Positions 1-6,641 of a stretch of 51,545 bases of DNA are shown piece after piece (position 1 is the first letter of the stretch; each line of letters begins with the position of its first letter). Source of the DNA: an uncultured Muribaculaceae bacterium (GTDB taxonomy: Bacteria; Bacteroidota; Bacteroidia; Bacteroidales; Muribaculaceae). The stretch covers positions 1 to 51,545 of the forward strand of contig CAJUKD010000015.1 in NCBI GenBank assembly GCA_910587235.1, given 5' to 3'. Below the pieces are notes generated by a model, which had not been told where the DNA came from, did not search any database, and saw nothing but the letters and a program-made list of their open reading frames with translations. The position numbers and the translations under genes are program-made.

Positions 1-337
1 GAAAAGGGTCACATTTTCCCGCCGACAGGGGGCAATCTGCACCGACTTTTCCAACATGGACGTCGACGCTTTTGGCAGATATGCCATCGGCCGTATATGC
101 GGCGACAATACGTACCAGGTCAGTGAGGCTGAATTGCATGCCATCGAGTCTGTGGAGCAGACTTATTACCTCCCCGAATTTCTATCGGGGCGACGTGCGC
201 CGGAACATGAGGGGGCCGACGTCGGGGTCATCCGTAGGCAGGGCCGCATAGACGGTGTCGGTGAGCTTGATGTGCATATCCGTGTCGACTGAGACAATAT
301 AATCCGTTCCGTTAATATTTCCGGCGATTTTTTCGTC
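1..337 (-). pseudogene. Possible decayed coding fragment running off the left edge
   Basis: On the minus strand one frame stays protein-like from about 337 down to base 1, but it begins right after a TAA (338-340), has no convincing start, and contains one in-frame amber codon at 182-184. On both sides of the amber the peptide looks normal, for example TDYIVSVDTDMHIKLTD before it and GMQFSLTDLVRIVAAYTADG after it. This could be the remnant of a gene broken by point mutations. An alternative is a 78-aa plus-strand ORF (56-292) in the opposite frame, which also looks protein-like. I do not recognise either product. The GC content here is higher than in the AT-rich stretch that follows. Confidence 0.25.
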
Positions 338-384
338 TTATCAGAACTTGACGATGCCTTCTGAGAACAAAAACAACTTTTAAG

Positions 385-415
385 TTGTATGTATAATAAA
401 AACTCCTTATCTTTG
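385..415 (+). promoter_or_regulatory. Bacteroidota-type promoter of the toxin-antitoxin-like pair
   Basis: A -33 TTG (385-387) is followed after 20 bases by TATCTTTG (408-415), matching the Bacteroidota -7 consensus TAnnTTTG. It ends 15 bases before the ATG at 431, so the leader would be very short. Confidence 0.6.
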
Positions 416-430
416 CAAAAAATATAAGAC

Positions 431-982
431 ATGGAATTTGACCAGATTACAGACAATGGCAATTTGTGGGCAGTAAGATACGACAACTGCCTTGATAATG
501 TTCTCGACACCATTCTTGACCAATGGAATGATGTTACATGGCTACGCTCCTATTTTAAGCAGAATATCGGAGACTTGGCCTCCTATTTCAAAATAACAGA
601 CGTAAATCAAGCGATATACGATACCATTGAAGACAGTGAAAGATTACAGTGTCTTATAATGGATATTTCCCCGGATGCCAATCTCGATGAGATCTTCAGA
701 CCTTTGGAAAATAGCCGGACATCTGAAATGTTGCTTGGGAAGGAGAAGACCCGTCTACGTAACACGCCCCGTCATGCCTCATGGTTACGAATATATGCAA
801 TCAAGTTGGAGCCGGGTATCTATGTAGTAACCGGCGGTGCAATCAAACTTACACGCACCATGCAGGAACGAGAACATACACTGGTTGAATTGGCCCGTAT
901 GGAGAAAGTAAGGAGATTTTTAATAGAGAACGAGATATCGGATAAGGATTCGTTCGATGACTATCTTCGTGAACTGAATTAA
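431..982 (+). CDS. Putative toxin component of a toxin-antitoxin-like pair (uncharacterised Bacteroidota family)
   Basis: A 183-aa soluble protein with no signal peptide or membrane segment. Near residues 115-145 it has the pattern LRIYAIKLEPGIYVVTGGAIKLT, shortened here to its key parts: a basic beta-strand region, a GIYVVTGGAIKLT strand, then a charged stretch containing TMQEREHT. I associate this arrangement with RelE/HigB-like proteins of Bacteroidota that are encoded directly before an XRE regulator. The downstream gene (997-1314) is exactly such a regulator, 14 bases away and preceded by an AGGAGG that acts as a clear ribosome binding site. The toxin-first order is that of HigBA-type modules. 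The family assignment rests on memory of gene context, not on a catalytic motif, so toxicity is an inference. It could instead be an uncharacterised partner of a transcription regulator. Confidence 0.6.
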   Translation: MEFDQITDNGNLWAVRYDNCLDNVLDTILDQWNDVTWLRSYFKQNIGDLASYFKITDVNQAIYDTIEDSERLQCLIMDISPDANLDEIFRPLENSRTSEMLLGKEKTRLRNTPRHASWLRIYAIKLEPGIYVVTGGAIKLTRTMQEREHTLVELARMEKVRRFLIENEISDKDSFDDYLRELN

Positions 983-996
983 AAAAGGAGGTTGAT

Positions 997-1314
997 ATGA
1001 AGACAAGAGAAGAAACGATAAAGAAGCTGAACGAGCATCGAAGCACGACTCCCTCAAAGTGGCGGGAGAATGCAGAATGGCGCATGGCCAATAAGTCATG
1101 GTTGAGATACTCGCAGAGAATCGCCATGATGATGCTTGATAAAATGGAGGAACTCGGACTGACACAAAAGGCACTTGCCGAACGAATGGGTTGCTCCCAG
1201 CAGTACATCTCGCGTGTTTTGAAGGGTACGGAGAATCTGTCAATCGAGACAATCTCAAAGATTGAAAATGCTCTTCATCTGGAGATTCTTGAACCGGCTT
1301 TTGCACCTCGCTGA
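997..1314 (+). CDS. XRE-family HTH regulator, putative antitoxin
   Basis: A 105-aa protein with a charged N-terminal third and a Cro/C1-type helix-turn-helix at about residues 53-82. The pattern LTQKALAERMGCSQQYISRV is the classic two-helix core, followed by the ILKGTENLS-like turn and an ISKIENAL helix. It lies 14 bases after the toxin-like gene, with AAAAAAGGAGG just upstream, a Shine-Dalgarno unusually strong for this phylum. In HigA-like antitoxins the HTH protein neutralises the toxin and represses its own promoter, so the promoter at 385-415 is the likely operator region. The N-terminal residues 15-35 (rich in S, T, W, R) could be the toxin-binding part. The DNA-binding domain is certain; the antitoxin role is inferred from context. 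Confidence 0.75.
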   Translation: MKTREETIKKLNEHRSTTPSKWRENAEWRMANKSWLRYSQRIAMMMLDKMEELGLTQKALAERMGCSQQYISRVLKGTENLSIETISKIENALHLEILEPAFAPR

Positions 1315-1624
1315 ACATTTTAACACTCTGCATAAGGAGGGTTAAAACGAACATTCGGACTTAAAGTCATAGAAAAAAGTATTAACTTTGCAATAACCTT
1401 AGAACCCTTCGGGTCATGCAGCAAGCGGCTGTGTGAGGATAAAGAAATTTAGGTTGCAAATTCGCTACACACGAATGTTAACCAATTGCAACTTGTTGAT
1501 ATAAGTGCATTTGGAGCGCAAGGAACAAATCCCTCCAGCTCCACAACGGCAAAGCGATGCAATTCAATGAATTGCATCGCTTTGCCGTATAAAATCAGAA
1601 TATATGAACTTCTAAAAGGATATG
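1315..1624. other. Non-coding stretch between the TA-like pair and ligA, possible small RNA
   Basis: There is no credible gene here. A promoter-like TAACTTTG lies at 1383-1390 without a good -33 box. Downstream are a small hairpin (ACCC-TTC-GGGT near 1406-1417), a TGGAGC/GCTCCA stem (about 1511-1542) and the perfect 20-bp inverted repeat at 1547-1587. The bases around 1518-1544 (CGCAAGGAACAAATCCC, then TCCAGCTCCAC) resemble the 3' T-arm and acceptor end of a tRNA or tmRNA, but the 5' half of such an RNA is missing. The stretch could be a small RNA gene, or a remnant of an integration site. Confidence 0.35.
1547..1587. terminator. Perfect 20-bp inverted repeat, possible bidirectional terminator
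   Basis: The left arm at 1547-1566 starts CGGCAAAGCGATGC, and the right arm at 1568-1587 is its exact complement, around one central A. It lies 38 bases past the ligA stop codon, so it may end ligA transcripts and any plus-strand RNA from 1383. No T-run follows on either strand, so it may work by Rho-independent pausing or protect a 3' end. Confidence 0.5.
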
Positions 1625-3643
1625 TTAACCCTGTCCGATCATGGAAAGGAATGTTTGTTCGTCGATTATGGGGATTCCCAATTTCTGTGCTTTCTCGAGT
1701 TTTACCGGTCCCATATTCTCACCTGCAAGTATATAATCGGTTTTCTTGGATATGGAACCTGTATTTTTGCCGCCGTATGCCTCAATCATTGCCTTATAGT
1801 CATCACGCCCGTGAAGAGAAAACACACCGCTTATGACAAATGTCTTTCCTCCGAGGACATCGGATACTCCGTTCTGATTATCCGGCAAGGCACACTCCAT
1901 CGTCAGGCCGGCGTCGCGCAAACGCTCAACAATACGACGGTTTTCTTCATCAGCAAAATAATCGACAATAGACCGGGCTATACGCGGCCCTACATCTTCG
2001 ACAGCTTCAAGCTCGGCAAGCGGCATATCCATAAGCCTGTCAAGCGAGCCTGCGGCTCTGGCGAGTTTGCGCGCTGTGGTTTCACCTACATACGGGATAG
2101 ACAGAGCAAACACCACACGCTCAAACGGCACCTCACGGCTGGCGGCGATGCCATCTACCACACGTTCGGCACTGCGGCGTGCAAATCCTTCGAGAGTCAT
2201 AAGCATCTCCGGTGTCAGACTGTATAAATCAGCTATATCATGCACCATTCCTGCCTCGAAGAGGCGTGCGGCAGTTTCCTCGCCGACGCCATCGATATTC
2301 ATCATACGACGGCCTACAAAGTGCTCGACCCGCCCTATTATCTGAGGCTTACACCCTCGCTTGTTGGGACATACCCACGCAGCCTCGCCCTCGACACGAA
2401 GCAAGGGCGTGCCACACGCAGGACAATGGCTGACGAATTCTACGGGACGACTGCCGGCACAACGCTCCGATAGTTCAACACCTGTAATTTTCGGAATTAT
2501 TTCTCCGCCTTTCTCCACATATAACATATCGTCGGAATGAATGTCGAGCGCGCGCATTATATCGGCGTTATGCAACGACGCACGCTTGACGACCGTACCC
2601 GACAACAACACCGGTTCGAGATTGGCGACAGGCGTAATGATTCCCATTCGTCCGACATCGAACGACACAAAACGCAGACGTGTCAAAGCTCGTTCGGCCC
2701 GGAACTTGTAGGCCACAGCCCAACGTGGCGACTTTGCCGTAAAACCGAGATTAAGTTGTTCCTGAAGGACATCTACTTTAAAAACAAGACCGTCGGTCGC
2801 TACCGGCAACTCTTTCCTGGCCGTGTCCCAATATTTTATGAAAGCGTCGACATCCGATATTGATCCGAGGTGTGTCATGGCGTCGGATACCTTGAATCCC
2901 CATCGGCGAGCCGCCTGCATGTTTTCGTAATGCGTGGCATACGGCAACTTATCACCTAAAAGATAATAAAGGTAAGCATCAAGTCCGCGACGCCCCACTT
3001 CCGCTGAGTTCTGCAGTTTAAGAGTGCCGGCAGCGGCATTGCGCGGATTGGCGAAAAGCGGCTCTCCGGCAGCCTCACGTTCGGCGTTGAGGCGGTCGAA
3101 AGCAGACCACGTCAAAACTATCTCTCCGCGGATTTCAAAGAAATCGGGATAGTCGTCGCCGGAAAGCTGCAAAGGAATCGTACGGATTGTACGGACATTG
3201 GCCGTCACATCGTCACCTTTCTCGCCGTCGCCACGGGTAACGGCACGCACAAGACGCCCATACTCATATATAAGCGATATACCGGTACCATCGAATTTCA
3301 TTTCTCCGACAAGCGTAACATCACGCCCCGGCAAAGCCTGTTCCAGCCGCCCCACCCATTGCTCGACCTCTTCTACAGAATAGGTATTGGCAAGCGACAA
3401 CATCGGGTAGACATGAGCCACTTGCTCAAAAGAATGACTGATATCGGAACCGACGCGCTGCGTGGGCGAATTCGGGTCGGCATGTTCCGGATGTTTCTTT
3501 TCCAACCCTTCAAGTTCGCGCATCATGGCATCGAAATCGAAATCGCTTATTTCCGGTGCATTCAGAACATAATAGTTATGATTGTGGCGGTGCAGTTCCT
3601 TTCGCAGCGTATCAATACGGCTCAATTCGTCGGCAATTGTCAT
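1625..3643 (-). CDS. ligA: NAD-dependent DNA ligase LigA
   Basis: A 672-aa protein, the usual LigA length. It seals nicks with 3'-OH and 5'-phosphate in replication and repair, using NAD+ to adenylate the active-site lysine. The domains are in order: an NAD-binding Ia segment with HNHNYYVLNAPEISDFDFD (about residues 19-38), the adenylation domain with the nucleophile Lys116 in MKFDGTG, an OB fold, a four-cysteine zinc finger (CPACGTPL then CPN and GC, about residues 410-435), helix-hairpin-helix repeats, and a C-terminal BRCT domain with GGKTFVISGVFSLHGRDD. The motif is MKFDG rather than the common LKIDG, which is normal for this phylum as far as I know. It is the last gene of the minus-strand operon starting at 5850 and follows mgsA after 21 bases. 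Confidence 0.97.
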   Translation of the reverse strand: MTIADELSRIDTLRKELHRHNHNYYVLNAPEISDFDFDAMMRELEGLEKKHPEHADPNSPTQRVGSDISHSFEQVAHVYPMLSLANTYSVEEVEQWVGRLEQALPGRDVTLVGEMKFDGTGISLIYEYGRLVRAVTRGDGEKGDDVTANVRTIRTIPLQLSGDDYPDFFEIRGEIVLTWSAFDRLNAEREAAGEPLFANPRNAAAGTLKLQNSAEVGRRGLDAYLYYLLGDKLPYATHYENMQAARRWGFKVSDAMTHLGSISDVDAFIKYWDTARKELPVATDGLVFKVDVLQEQLNLGFTAKSPRWAVAYKFRAERALTRLRFVSFDVGRMGIITPVANLEPVLLSGTVVKRASLHNADIMRALDIHSDDMLYVEKGGEIIPKITGVELSERCAGSRPVEFVSHCPACGTPLLRVEGEAAWVCPNKRGCKPQIIGRVEHFVGRRMMNIDGVGEETAARLFEAGMVHDIADLYSLTPEMLMTLEGFARRSAERVVDGIAASREVPFERVVFALSIPYVGETTARKLARAAGSLDRLMDMPLAELEAVEDVGPRIARSIVDYFADEENRRIVERLRDAGLTMECALPDNQNGVSDVLGGKTFVISGVFSLHGRDDYKAMIEAYGGKNTGSISKKTDYILAGENMGPVKLEKAQKLGIPIIDEQTFLSMIGQG

Positions 3644-3664
3644 ATAGCTTATTATCTCTATATA

Positions 3665-4120
3665 TTATTCCTGTGGTTTACGGTCAAAATGTACGTAGCT
3701 CTGCTTGGCCGGAACATAAGTATCATCGGACCACAGCGAACTCGAAATCATAAGGTCAGCGCTTATGCGGTTGCATGCAATAGGCACATTGTGTATACGG
3801 CACTGCCGCAGAAGCATCTGTATGTCGGCTTCATGAGGCTGTGGATTGAGGTCGTCGATAAGGAAGACAGCCAGATCCACCTCATGGCGCACTACCATTG
3901 CGGCAATTTCCGCATCTCCGCCCAAAGGACCTGAATTCATACAGCGGATGTCGGCTTCAATGCCAAGTTCATCGAATGCATTTTTGATCAGGCCACCGGT
4001 CGTCCCTGTACATACAATCCTGTGATGTGAAAGGTATTCGGCATTGTAACGCGCCCAGTCCACCATATCTGCCTTGCGGTTATCATGAGCCACAAGGGCT
4101 ATTGTAAGTTTTTCTTTCAT
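3665..4120 (-). CDS. mgsA: Methylglyoxal synthase MgsA
   Basis: A 151-aa cytosolic enzyme that converts dihydroxyacetone phosphate into methylglyoxal and phosphate, a bypass of lower glycolysis used when phosphorylated sugars build up. Family landmarks are visible: the AHDNRK start (His12, Asp13, Lys16), the phosphate-binding CTGTTGG (37-43), SGPLGGDAEIA with the probable catalytic Asp69, and LNPQPHEADI with His96. The length matches the family exactly. It sits between ruvC (60 bases upstream) and ligA (21 bases downstream) on the same strand. The neighbours have repair functions, so the link is operon packaging rather than pathway, although methylglyoxal is a DNA-damaging compound. Confidence 0.95.
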   Translation of the reverse strand: MKEKLTIALVAHDNRKADMVDWARYNAEYLSHHRIVCTGTTGGLIKNAFDELGIEADIRCMNSGPLGGDAEIAAMVVRHEVDLAVFLIDDLNPQPHEADIQMLLRQCRIHNVPIACNRISADLMISSSLWSDDTYVPAKQSYVHFDRKPQE

Positions 4121-4180
4121 GATTTCAATTCATTTTATAGTCATATCAATAAAACATCCGCCCGTTCCGTATGTTTACAT

Positions 4181-4774
4181 TCATTTTCGCCTGATCCCCG
4201 TGCTGACCTTTTCAGGATTATGGGCAATAAAATCTTTCCAAGAGGCGGATGATTTTGTTTTCAGAGGCTTGGCTGATTCATAGAAATGACACAGCGCAGC
4301 GCCGAGAGCATCAGTAGCATCAAGATGCGGCAGCATCGACGCCTCAGGAATGTCGAGCATGCGCCGCAACATTTCACGCACCTGCTCCTTGGATGCTCCG
4401 CCGTTGCCTGTGATAGCCATTTTTATCTTTCGCGGCTCATATTCCGTAATAGGTACCTGACGGGCTATGGCGGCGGCTATGGCAACTCCCTGTGCCCGTC
4501 CGAGCTTCAGCATCGACTGCACATTCTTTCCGAAGAAAGGAGCCTCGATAGCCATCTCGTCGGGCAGATATTGCTCTACCAGCATAGTCACACGCTCATA
4601 AATACGGTGGAGCCGCATATAGTGATCTTCGAATTTCTTCAGCTCAATCACACCCATGGCTATCAGAGCCGGCTTTCGCCCGAAAACGCCGAGAATGCCA
4701 TAGCCCATGACATTAGTTCCCGGGTCTATGCCCAGTATGACACGGTCAGCCTCCTTGACTTTTGCATCTGCCAT
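4181..4774 (-). CDS. ruvC: Crossover junction endodeoxyribonuclease RuvC
   Basis: A 197-aa RuvC, slightly longer than the E. coli protein because of a basic C-terminal tail. It resolves Holliday junctions as a dimer together with RuvAB, by cutting two strands with Mg2+. The RNase H-like fold carries the four acidic or histidine catalytic positions: Asp17 in ILGIDPGTNVMGYG, Glu77 in MAIEAPFFGKN, and the HLDATDA motif with His150, Asp152 and Asp155. The ATG lies one base after the stop of the DUF4286 gene (TGA-T-ATG), indicating translational coupling. The ruvA and ruvB genes are not in this window. Confidence 0.96.
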   Translation of the reverse strand: MADAKVKEADRVILGIDPGTNVMGYGILGVFGRKPALIAMGVIELKKFEDHYMRLHRIYERVTMLVEQYLPDEMAIEAPFFGKNVQSMLKLGRAQGVAIAAAIARQVPITEYEPRKIKMAITGNGGASKEQVREMLRRMLDIPEASMLPHLDATDALGAALCHFYESAKPLKTKSSASWKDFIAHNPEKVSTGIRRK

Positions 4775-4775
4775 A

Positions 4776-5093
4776 TCATTTCATAATTTCAAGTACACTG
4801 CTGAAGAAGAGCACACGCATGCCCCAACGGTCGCTTATAAGCCGTAACAATTCGGGACAGGTACCGGTCATAAAATCGTCCAGAATGCGGCGCGACGGAG
4901 CACGCATCTGCAAGGCATAGCTTGTAGACGGCTCTCCCGTACCGGCATCCTGAGCCGCCATCACCTTTGTAAGCAAAGGCTGAACAAATCCGCACCCTGA
5001 GCATGCGACCTTTATATATTCGTCACGAAGAAAATCGATAAAATCCGATGCAATAGCATCATCAACCTGGAATGTGGTATTAAATAGATACAT
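4776..5093 (-). CDS. DUF4286 family protein
   Basis: A 105-aa protein beginning MYLFNTTFQVDD, matching what I know of the DUF4286 family. Such proteins are small, conserved in Bacteroidota and often found near DNA repair or glycosyltransferase genes. The predicted fold is a ferredoxin-like alpha/beta unit: an N-terminal strand, the helix around DFIDFLRDEYIKVA, then two strands (SYALQMRA) and a C-terminal helix and strand (RVLFFSSVLEI). No catalytic motif stands out. It is 16 bases after the glycosyltransferase and one base before ruvC, so it is co-transcribed with both. The function is unknown. Confidence 0.8.
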   Translation of the reverse strand: MYLFNTTFQVDDAIASDFIDFLRDEYIKVACSGCGFVQPLLTKVMAAQDAGTGEPSTSYALQMRAPSRRILDDFMTGTCPELLRLISDRWGMRVLFFSSVLEIMK

Positions 5094-5109
5094 CTGTAAA
5101 ATTCAATAT

Positions 5110-5850
5110 TCAAGAAGCGACTCCAAAAAGCAACTTCAGATGAAGCAATATGGTATGAAAAAAGCCATAATGGCGTGCCATGATCCGAAAACGTTCACGC
5201 AACGATGCACGCCTGTTGCGCGTGGTAAGTCCTTCGCTGAGATAGTCGACCAAAGCAGGTCGATCCACGTAAACATTATGCCGCGAATGTTGCAAACAAT
5301 GTATACACCAGTCGTAGTCAGCCGAATAACGATAACGCAGATCAAAAGGCACTGTAATACGCCGCAAAACAAAAAACGCCTGATGACATACGACCATACC
5401 TCGCCTGAAATCACTCAAAGCAAGGTTCTCCGGAGCCTCGAAATGACGCGGGTGCAAATACCGGCCATCATCATCGACAATGTCAGTCTGTCCATAGACT
5501 ATACCTGGAGAACCTGCATCGGCAATCGCTGACGCCACTCTTGCCAGTACATCCCTATCATGGAAAGCATCGCCGGCATTCAGAAATACCACATAAGTTC
5601 CCCGAGCTTCCGACAGCCCCCGGTTCATAGCATCATACAGACCTTTGTCCGGACGGCAGTCAAAACGCCTTTTTATCGAAGGCCGTGCGGCAGCCACGGA
5701 TGCGGTGGCATCGGTCGACGCTCCGTCGATGACCAGATGTTCATAATCAAGAAAAGTCTGACCGTCGACACTGATGAGCGTGCGCTCAAGTGTGTCTGCG
5801 GCATTTCGTGTAACAGTAATTATACTTATAAGAGGGCTGGCCATTGTCAT
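5110..5850 (-). CDS. Family 2 glycosyltransferase
   Basis: A 246-aa GT2 enzyme of the GT-A fold, which transfers a sugar from a nucleotide-sugar donor. The N-terminus PLISIITVTRNAADTLERTL (residues 5-24), the VIDGASTDAT loop near 45, DKGLYDAMNRGL near 70, and FLNAGDAFHD near 90 (the metal-binding acidic motif) are diagnostic. A YSADYDWCIHCLQ motif further on resembles the acceptor-side region of polysaccharide transferases. There are no membrane segments, so it is probably cytosolic or peripheral. ATG codons occur at 5850 and two codons later; I kept the first. It is the first gene of the operon that continues through DUF4286, ruvC, mgsA and ligA, and the tandem promoters at 5877-5984 face it. 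Donor and acceptor cannot be told from sequence. Confidence 0.9.
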   Translation of the reverse strand: MTMASPLISIITVTRNAADTLERTLISVDGQTFLDYEHLVIDGASTDATASVAAARPSIKRRFDCRPDKGLYDAMNRGLSEARGTYVVFLNAGDAFHDRDVLARVASAIADAGSPGIVYGQTDIVDDDGRYLHPRHFEAPENLALSDFRRGMVVCHQAFFVLRRITVPFDLRYRYSADYDWCIHCLQHSRHNVYVDRPALVDYLSEGLTTRNRRASLRERFRIMARHYGFFHTILLHLKLLFGVAS

Positions 5851-5876
5851 CGGGCTTTATTTATTCTGTCAGAGAA

Positions 5877-5916
5877 CAAAGATACGAATAAGTCGAGTGC
5901 AAAGCCAAATTTATTT
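5877..5916 (-). promoter_or_regulatory. Promoter 1 of the glycosyltransferase-ligA operon (copy 1 of a 40-bp repeat)
   Basis: Read on the minus strand, TTTG (5906-5909) and TATCTTTG (5877-5884) are separated by 21 bases, matching the Bacteroidota promoter. The start of transcription would be near 5870, about 20 bases before the ATG at 5850. The same bases include a hairpin, GCAAAG/CTTTGC with an inner CAAAT/ATTTG (5899-5925). Confidence 0.7.
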
Positions 5917-5951
5917 GCGCTTTGCCGAGCGAGAGTATCTAAGACGATAGT

Positions 5952-5991
5952 CAAAGATAATCATAAGTCGAGAGCAAAGCCAAATTTATTT
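5952..5991 (-). promoter_or_regulatory. Promoter 2 of the glycosyltransferase-ligA operon (copy 2 of the 40-bp repeat)
   Basis: The minus strand has TTTG (5981-5984), 21 bases, then TATCTTTG (5952-5959), the same spacing as copy 1. Thirty-six of 40 bases agree with 5877-5916, and the period is 75 bases. The repeat ends at the first base of the stop codon of the upstream methyltransferase gene. Confidence 0.6.
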
Positions 5992-6509
5992 TATAACAAC
6001 ACACCCTCAAGCTCAAGCAGGAATTTTTTAACATGCAGGCCACCCCCATAACCTGTGAGCGACCAGTCGCCGCCTATTACTCTGTGACAAGGTGCGAATA
6101 TCGACAATGCGTTGGCTCCATTGGCATTCGCCACGGCTCTGACAGCTGTAGGCATGGCTATATCTGCGGCCATCTTTCCATACGAAATTGTTGTTCCGAA
6201 AGGTATCGTCAAAAGAGCATTCCATACTTTTTGCTGAAAATCACTGCCGGCAAACAGCAGAGGCAGCGAAAATTCTTTGCGCTCGCCGGCAAAGTATTCT
6301 TCGAGCTGCAATATTGCAATCCGCGTCATATCCGAGTCGCCTTCCTTAAACTCCGCATCAAGAACGCGTTCCAGTCGCCTTATTATATGACCGTTACTCT
6401 TACCTGACTGCCAATCACACAGACATAGCCTGTCGCCTAAAGAACCCAAAAGCAAAGCACCGCAGGGCGAAACATAGTTCTGAACTATAATTTTATTTTT
6501 CTGTTTCAT
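5991..6509 (-). CDS. ogt: Methylated-DNA--[protein]-cysteine S-methyltransferase (Ogt/AGT)
   Basis: A suicide repair protein that transfers the alkyl group from O6-alkylguanine in DNA to its own cysteine. The C-terminal domain is complete: FQQKVWNALLTIPFGTTISY (the DNA-binding winged helix), VRAVANANGANAL with the Asn hinge, and the active-site PCHRV with Cys141, followed by YGGGLHVKKFLLELEG. The reading frame is open from 6587, but I chose the ATG at 6507-6509, because residues upstream of MKQKNKIIVQNY are low complexity and lie outside the family. This gives 172 aa, the usual length for Ogt. It is divergent from typA. The C-terminus runs into the promoter repeat at 5952. Confidence 0.93.
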   Translation of the reverse strand: MKQKNKIIVQNYVSPCGALLLGSLGDRLCLCDWQSGKSNGHIIRRLERVLDAEFKEGDSDMTRIAILQLEEYFAGERKEFSLPLLFAGSDFQQKVWNALLTIPFGTTISYGKMAADIAMPTAVRAVANANGANALSIFAPCHRVIGGDWSLTGYGGGLHVKKFLLELEGVLL

Positions 6510-6609
6510 ACCGTTTTTGAGCATGCAAGTTACATTTTTATTTTTAATTACAGACTCTGCTTCATCATAATTTCGTGCGCGAGGCACACGCTGTCTGCGA
6601 AAAAAATGC

Positions 6610-6617
6610 TACCTTTG
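6610..6617 (+). promoter_or_regulatory. Likely -7 element of the typA promoter
   Basis: TACCTTTG fits TAnnTTTG and lies 24 bases before the typA ATG. No clear -33 TTTG is present at the right distance. Confidence 0.5.
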
Positions 6618-6641
6618 CCGACGAAATCAATCCAATAGAGT

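Noticed and set aside
166..513. Minus-strand 115-aa ORF over the left edge and TA-like promoter
   Set aside because: It is antisense to the well-supported 431-982 gene, has low-complexity serine-rich sequence and no family resemblance.
849..1354. Minus-strand ORFs (849-1208 and 920-1354) opposite the TA-like pair
   Set aside because: They are shadow frames of the plus-strand genes, whose HTH and promoter are clear.
1500..1546. tmRNA or tRNA gene
   Set aside because: Only a 3'-end resemblance is visible. The 5' half, the anticodon arm and any tag-peptide frame are missing, so it is reported as a possible relic, not a gene.
5110..5532. Plus-strand ORFs opposite the glycosyltransferase
   Set aside because: They overlap the GT2 gene entirely, have no recognised motif and no promoter.
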